DNA of 64,000 nucleotides from Chaetoceros tenuissimus. Lineage: Eukaryota > Bacillariophyta > Thalassiosirophyceae > Chaetocerotales > Chaetocerotaceae. Both the position numbers and the translations under genes were made by a program. Below the pieces are notes generated by a model that was not told where the DNA came from, ran no database searches, and saw only the letters and a list, made by a program, of their open reading frames with translations. This document shows positions 61,001 to 64,000 of the stretch, piece by piece (the first letter of the stretch is position 1; every line of letters starts with the position of its first letter). The stretch lies in contig BLLK01000014.1 in NCBI GenBank assembly GCA_021927905.1, positions 25,934 through 89,933 on the forward strand, in the 5' to 3' direction.

Positions 61001-62837
61001 TATCTCCTTTTATTGCCTGTTGAACTCTATTCTGAAGAACACATTCCATCTTTTCTGCTCCCATGGCTATGACAGATTCTTCGCTTAACACACTCAATGC
61101 AGCAACCAAAGATTCACCACATGCATTTGAGTCTGTAGCAAAGTCACCAACATTGTAGCCATCATCATGTAATCTTCTCAGAATATTTTCCAACGATTTC
61201 GGAACATCCAACAAGGCTGCTGTGCCAACAGCACCTACGTTAGGTGGGAATCCATACACAATAATGGCAATACGTTTGTCTTCGTTTGAAGTTTTTCGCA
61301 ACAAATCCCAGCCCTTTATTCTCGAGCACAGTTTCTCTACCCTTTCATCAACGAGCTCTATGTCATCGCCCACAAGCCCCCCAAGCACAACTGTGTCGAT
61401 TGCACCATCTAGTTCAGGTAGAGAGTACAACACTACAGATTGTAAACCTAACACACCATTTTTCTTCCACTGCTCAAGGCTCTGAAGTAATAGAGGGGAT
61501 GCTATAAAGTATGGGACATTCATCGAAGTGAGCAACTTTTCCGCAACTTCAACATTTCGACCTGCTGTCACGCTTCCAGCGGGACCACCAACAAGAGGGA
61601 ACCCGATAGATGATACGATACTATCAACTTCAATAGCTGCACTATTATCGTATGTAGGCGCCCTTGTAAGATGCCCCTTCGTGACCTCTTTGATCTCATA
61701 AGATGTAGTCAGCCAATCCCGTACAATAGTATGGGCCTCGACACCATTGATGAATATAGGAACAGGGATCACACCATTCTCTTCCATTTGTGTTATAAGG
61801 TCCATTATATACTTTTGCTCAGTAATGACATGCTTTCTGTAAAGAAGAAGTGCTGTACAAGGTGCATCATTATTAGCTAAAGACAAGCCTTTCATATTGG
61901 CAGAATCCACACATTTTTGTGATAGGCGCCATGATAGGTATTCTTTTGGGGTTTTAAAGTATTCTTCATGAAGAGGGTGGATCAAGCCAATATCTGGCGG
62001 AGTAAGCGCCTCTGGAAGATTTTTCAAATCTTGATGAAAATAATATTTTGTGAGCAATTGAACCATATACTCTATATTTTTTGATCCTCCCGCATTCCAG
62101 TATTTGTATGTCTGGAGCCAAGTTCTTAAATCTTGAGCCTTTTCACCAGGGACTAATTTCAAAAGCGAAGGTCCTACCTTCAATAACTTCAAGTAACTAG
62201 ATATTTTGTCCTCTTCATTTCCTGACGAGAATGCAGAGATAAGAGCTTTAATAGCCTTTGGAGGCCCAGCCTCCTTACCTTCCTTAGGCTTCATAGAAAA
62301 TGTACCTAGTTCGTTATGCACCATAAGTTCTGAAGAGCATTCAAAAAATAATTTTGGCCCTTTTACATGTTCAAGTAATGATTCAACTGCTAAAGCATCA
62401 TCATAGTCCTATCATGATTGAAACAATCAAGTTGGTATGTACTGTGTACATGTATTTGCGATTACATCATATTTTACACTTACGAATATGAGCGATCCAA
62501 TAAAGATATCGGCATCTTCCATTGCTTTGGTAAACTTCGGATTTACCTCTTTGGGAGTTGAGTGTATCTCATTGTCTGCAAACACTGACAGGTTGACATG
62601 CTTCAAATTAGATGCTGCTTGCCGATATAGCTTTTTGTTAAACGACTCGAATCCAGCGACTAAAACTATGTTGGGAACATCAAGCTCTAGAGAGTTCGGG
62701 ATTATCTTCTGCTTTGATTCTGGAATCGTACTAAATAGTTTCAATGATTTTTGCTTTCTCTCCTTTAACGAGGTACATGTTTGGAAGGAGATACAATTGC
62801 CTACTAGTAGTAGACATAAAATTACACACTTTATCAT
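58100..62837 (-). CDS. CHLH: magnesium chelatase subunit H (ChlH), plastid
   Basis: Eight exons: 62837-62484, 62408-60755, 60673-59710, 59649-59525, 59442-59401 (42 bp), 59319-59012, 58930-58400, 58321-58100. Every join keeps frame and the family sequence (GLEG|DPMRLLF, LPTG|RNIHALDP, NPP|GDYGSMVN, VDK|FVFDQAAERY). The total is 1399 residues, the usual ChlH length. The N-terminus is a signal peptide ending NCISFQTC, plastid-type. Characteristic stretches are [65 protein letters not shown] and LEANGRGMWETDEETLQKLRDLY. ChlH binds protoporphyrin IX and, with ChlI and ChlD, inserts Mg2+ as the first committed step of chlorophyll synthesis. CobN (cobalt) is a relative, but the plastid leader and signature favour ChlH. 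Diatoms can carry more than one ChlH; this may be one of several. Confidence 0.94.
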
Positions 62838-63184
62838 TATTCAATGTATTTGCTTATATTGTATGATTCAAGAATGGTTGGAGTAGTAGGATAGAGCATG
62901 ACTTTCCTTCTCATAATACCTCCAGAATGCAAGACATCAAAGATGAAGAATCCTTTTGAGACCACAAATGTCGAAAAAGGCCATTTTTCAAATCTTGACT
63001 TCCGTCATCCATACGACAGAAGATGATGATGAGAACGGGAACACAATTCGTTATCATCAGTACGTACTTACCGTACTCTTATCATCGCGATAAGATGAGA
63101 ACATAGAACAGATCTTATCTATTGAGTATTTTCACAAAGCTGCCTCCCTATAATATAACGCAACAGTTCTTGTTTCAATGTAAT
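62838..63184. promoter_or_regulatory. divergent promoter region, ChlH / BTB protein
   Basis: 347 bp between the ChlH and BTB start codons. At 63078-63094 an inverted pair of GATAAG boxes (CTTATCATCGCGATAAG) is found, with a third GATAAG-type box (AGATAAGATC on the minus strand, about 63110-63119). ACGTAC cores sit at 63060-63066. GATA/I-box elements are frequent in light-regulated promoters of plants; here the role is inferred only. Confidence 0.4.
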
Positions 63185-63901
63185 ATGAATGGTATACGAC
63201 GAGTAAATTGCAGATTATTAAAATCAACGCGAAACTTCCAGTCATGTAGGATGAAGAATCGAGTTCATCGCGAGTCATCATCTCAACCCTCTTTCAAACA
63301 TGGAAAGATAACTAGACATGGCGAGGGAGACAAAGTCATAACACTTGATGTTGGTGGTAAGGAATTCAAAACGTTACGATCAACTGTTGCTTGTAATGAG
63401 GTTCTTCTTCAGCATGTTTTGAGAGCAGAAGAGAATAACCAATTTACTTCAGGAGGTAATGCAATTTTTATCGATCGCGACGCAAAACATTTCGGACTAA
63501 TTCTACAATATTTGCGGAACAAAGCAGATAACGTTTCATTCCAGAAGCCTTTGTCTTCTATTGGCCTGGTTAAAAGTAAACCAACCGATTCCCTGAATCT
63601 ACCAACAGAGGGAATATTGCTACGGGAAATCTACGTCGAAGCCACACACTATAAACTTCAAGAATTTCAAGATATCTTGTGTCGTCAAAAAATACTGACC
63701 AGTTTCATGAGTTCCATGGGCAGCAGCAATCCCTTTGATGCTGCAAGTAATGCGGCAAAACAGTTTAGAAGGGCTCTTATTGCCGGAGGTAGCATGGGAG
63801 GTATAGGGACGTTCTTCAGCTTAGGGGACGATAAAAATTACAGCCCAGCAACGAAGAAGATGAGAAAATTTCTAAACGAAATAATTCAAGAAAAAGAATA
63901 A
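63185..63901 (+). CDS. BTB/POZ (K+-channel T1, KCTD-type) domain protein
   Basis: Single exon from ATG 63185 (the frame is open from 63122 without an ATG), 238 residues. A basic, Arg-rich N-terminus (about 1-55) precedes the BTB/T1 domain: VITLDVGGKEFKTLRSTVACNEVLLQHVL, then AIFIDRDAKHFGLILQYLRN and LREIYVEATHYKLQEFQDIL. The order and spacing (VGGxxF...L; DRDxxxFxxILxYLR; EAxxYxL) are those of KCTD proteins, which oligomerise and often link substrates to Cullin-3 ubiquitin ligases. An insert (about 120-150, PLSSIGLVKSKPTDSLNLPTEG) separates the last two parts. The C-terminal Gly-rich tail (AGGSMGGIGTFFSLGDD) is unknown. The protein could be a channel-independent adaptor. Confidence 0.85.
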   Translation: MNGIRRVNCRLLKSTRNFQSCRMKNRVHRESSSQPSFKHGKITRHGEGDKVITLDVGGKEFKTLRSTVACNEVLLQHVLRAEENNQFTSGGNAIFIDRDAKHFGLILQYLRNKADNVSFQKPLSSIGLVKSKPTDSLNLPTEGILLREIYVEATHYKLQEFQDILCRQKILTSFMSSMGSSNPFDAASNAAKQFRRALIAGGSMGGIGTFFSLGDDKNYSPATKKMRKFLNEIIQEKE

Positions 63902-64000
63902 GGTTCACATTATAATACATAGATTCCACTATTTTCAATATTGTGAATACAGTGCCTCGTTGACTTCGTATTGCTTTGCGGTCAAAGCAAGTTGGTTCCT
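63902..64000. other. 3' flank of BTB gene at window end
   Basis: 99 bp of AT-rich 3' sequence (TATAATACATAG). The last bases (TATTGCTTTGCGGTCAAAGCAAG) include a short inverted repeat TTGCTTTG/CAAAGCAA. Nothing else can be supported. Confidence 0.35.

Noticed and set aside
58100-62837. Cobaltochelatase CobN instead of ChlH
   Set aside because: The plastid-type leader, the total length of 1399 and signature segments (LEANGRGMWET, NIHALDP, NPPGDYGSMV) fit ChlH of chlorophyll synthesis.

Overview
The window is nuclear DNA of a photosynthetic stramenopile, most likely a diatom. Evidence read from the sequence: AT-rich DNA; short GT-AG introns (about 60-120 bp) interrupting typical eukaryotic genes; a spliced magnesium chelatase H subunit gene; and several proteins starting with a signal peptide ending in an 'ASAFAP'-like motif (AMAFAP, TQAFVP, TGAFTV, VLGFTS), the hallmark of plastid import through a red-algal-derived secondary plastid. 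The genus cannot be fixed from the sequence alone. Layout. 1-6.1 kb: 3' part of PSMD9/Nas2 (proteasome assembly chaperone), a PfkB sugar kinase and an importin-7/8-type karyopherin. 6.1-16 kb: a TLDc protein, a plastid PDZ-plus-2Fe-2S ferredoxin, a PAM68-type photosystem II assembly factor, a secreted 2-oxoglutarate oxygenase and two orphan genes. 16-20 kb: a 529-bp non-autonomous hAT-like element with an exact 8-bp target duplication, a two-HMG-box protein and a gene-poor stretch. 20-36 kb: a 3242-residue BEACH-WD40 protein (WDFY3/Alfy-like, no FYVE), an UNC-45-type myosin chaperone and the circularly permuted GTPase LSG1. 36-40.3 kb: UDP-glucuronate decarboxylase, an ankyrin protein and a small plastid-targeted protein. 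40.5-45.7 kb: a complete 3490-bp PIF/Harbinger transposon (17-bp identical terminal repeats, TAA duplication, intact transposase and accessory ORF) inserted in the signal-peptide region of a coiled-coil gene. Removing the element and one TAA copy restores an uninterrupted frame. 46-51 kb: a very large protein combining a SET-like domain with a C-terminal MBD-like domain. 51-52.5 kb: gene-free, with a foldback of about 43 bp per arm. 52.5-58 kb: TYW2 (wybutosine synthesis), an orphan 834-residue protein and a plastid FNR-like reductase. 58-64 kb: ChlH (8 exons, 1399 residues) divergent from a KCTD-type BTB protein. Working together: four or five products are predicted plastid proteins of chlorophyll synthesis, photosystem II assembly and redox chemistry (ChlH, PAM68-like, PDZ-ferredoxin, FNR-like reductase, small basic protein). 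Others serve nuclear transport, ribosome and proteasome assembly, tRNA modification and chromatin. There are no operons, and neighbouring genes are usually convergent or divergent with short spacers. Splice sites were placed by eye from GT/AG signals, reading phase and family alignment from memory. No database search was possible. The most interesting features are the transposon-split gene with its arithmetic proof of insertion, the hAT-like and foldback elements, the SET-MBD protein and the PDZ-ferredoxin fusion.
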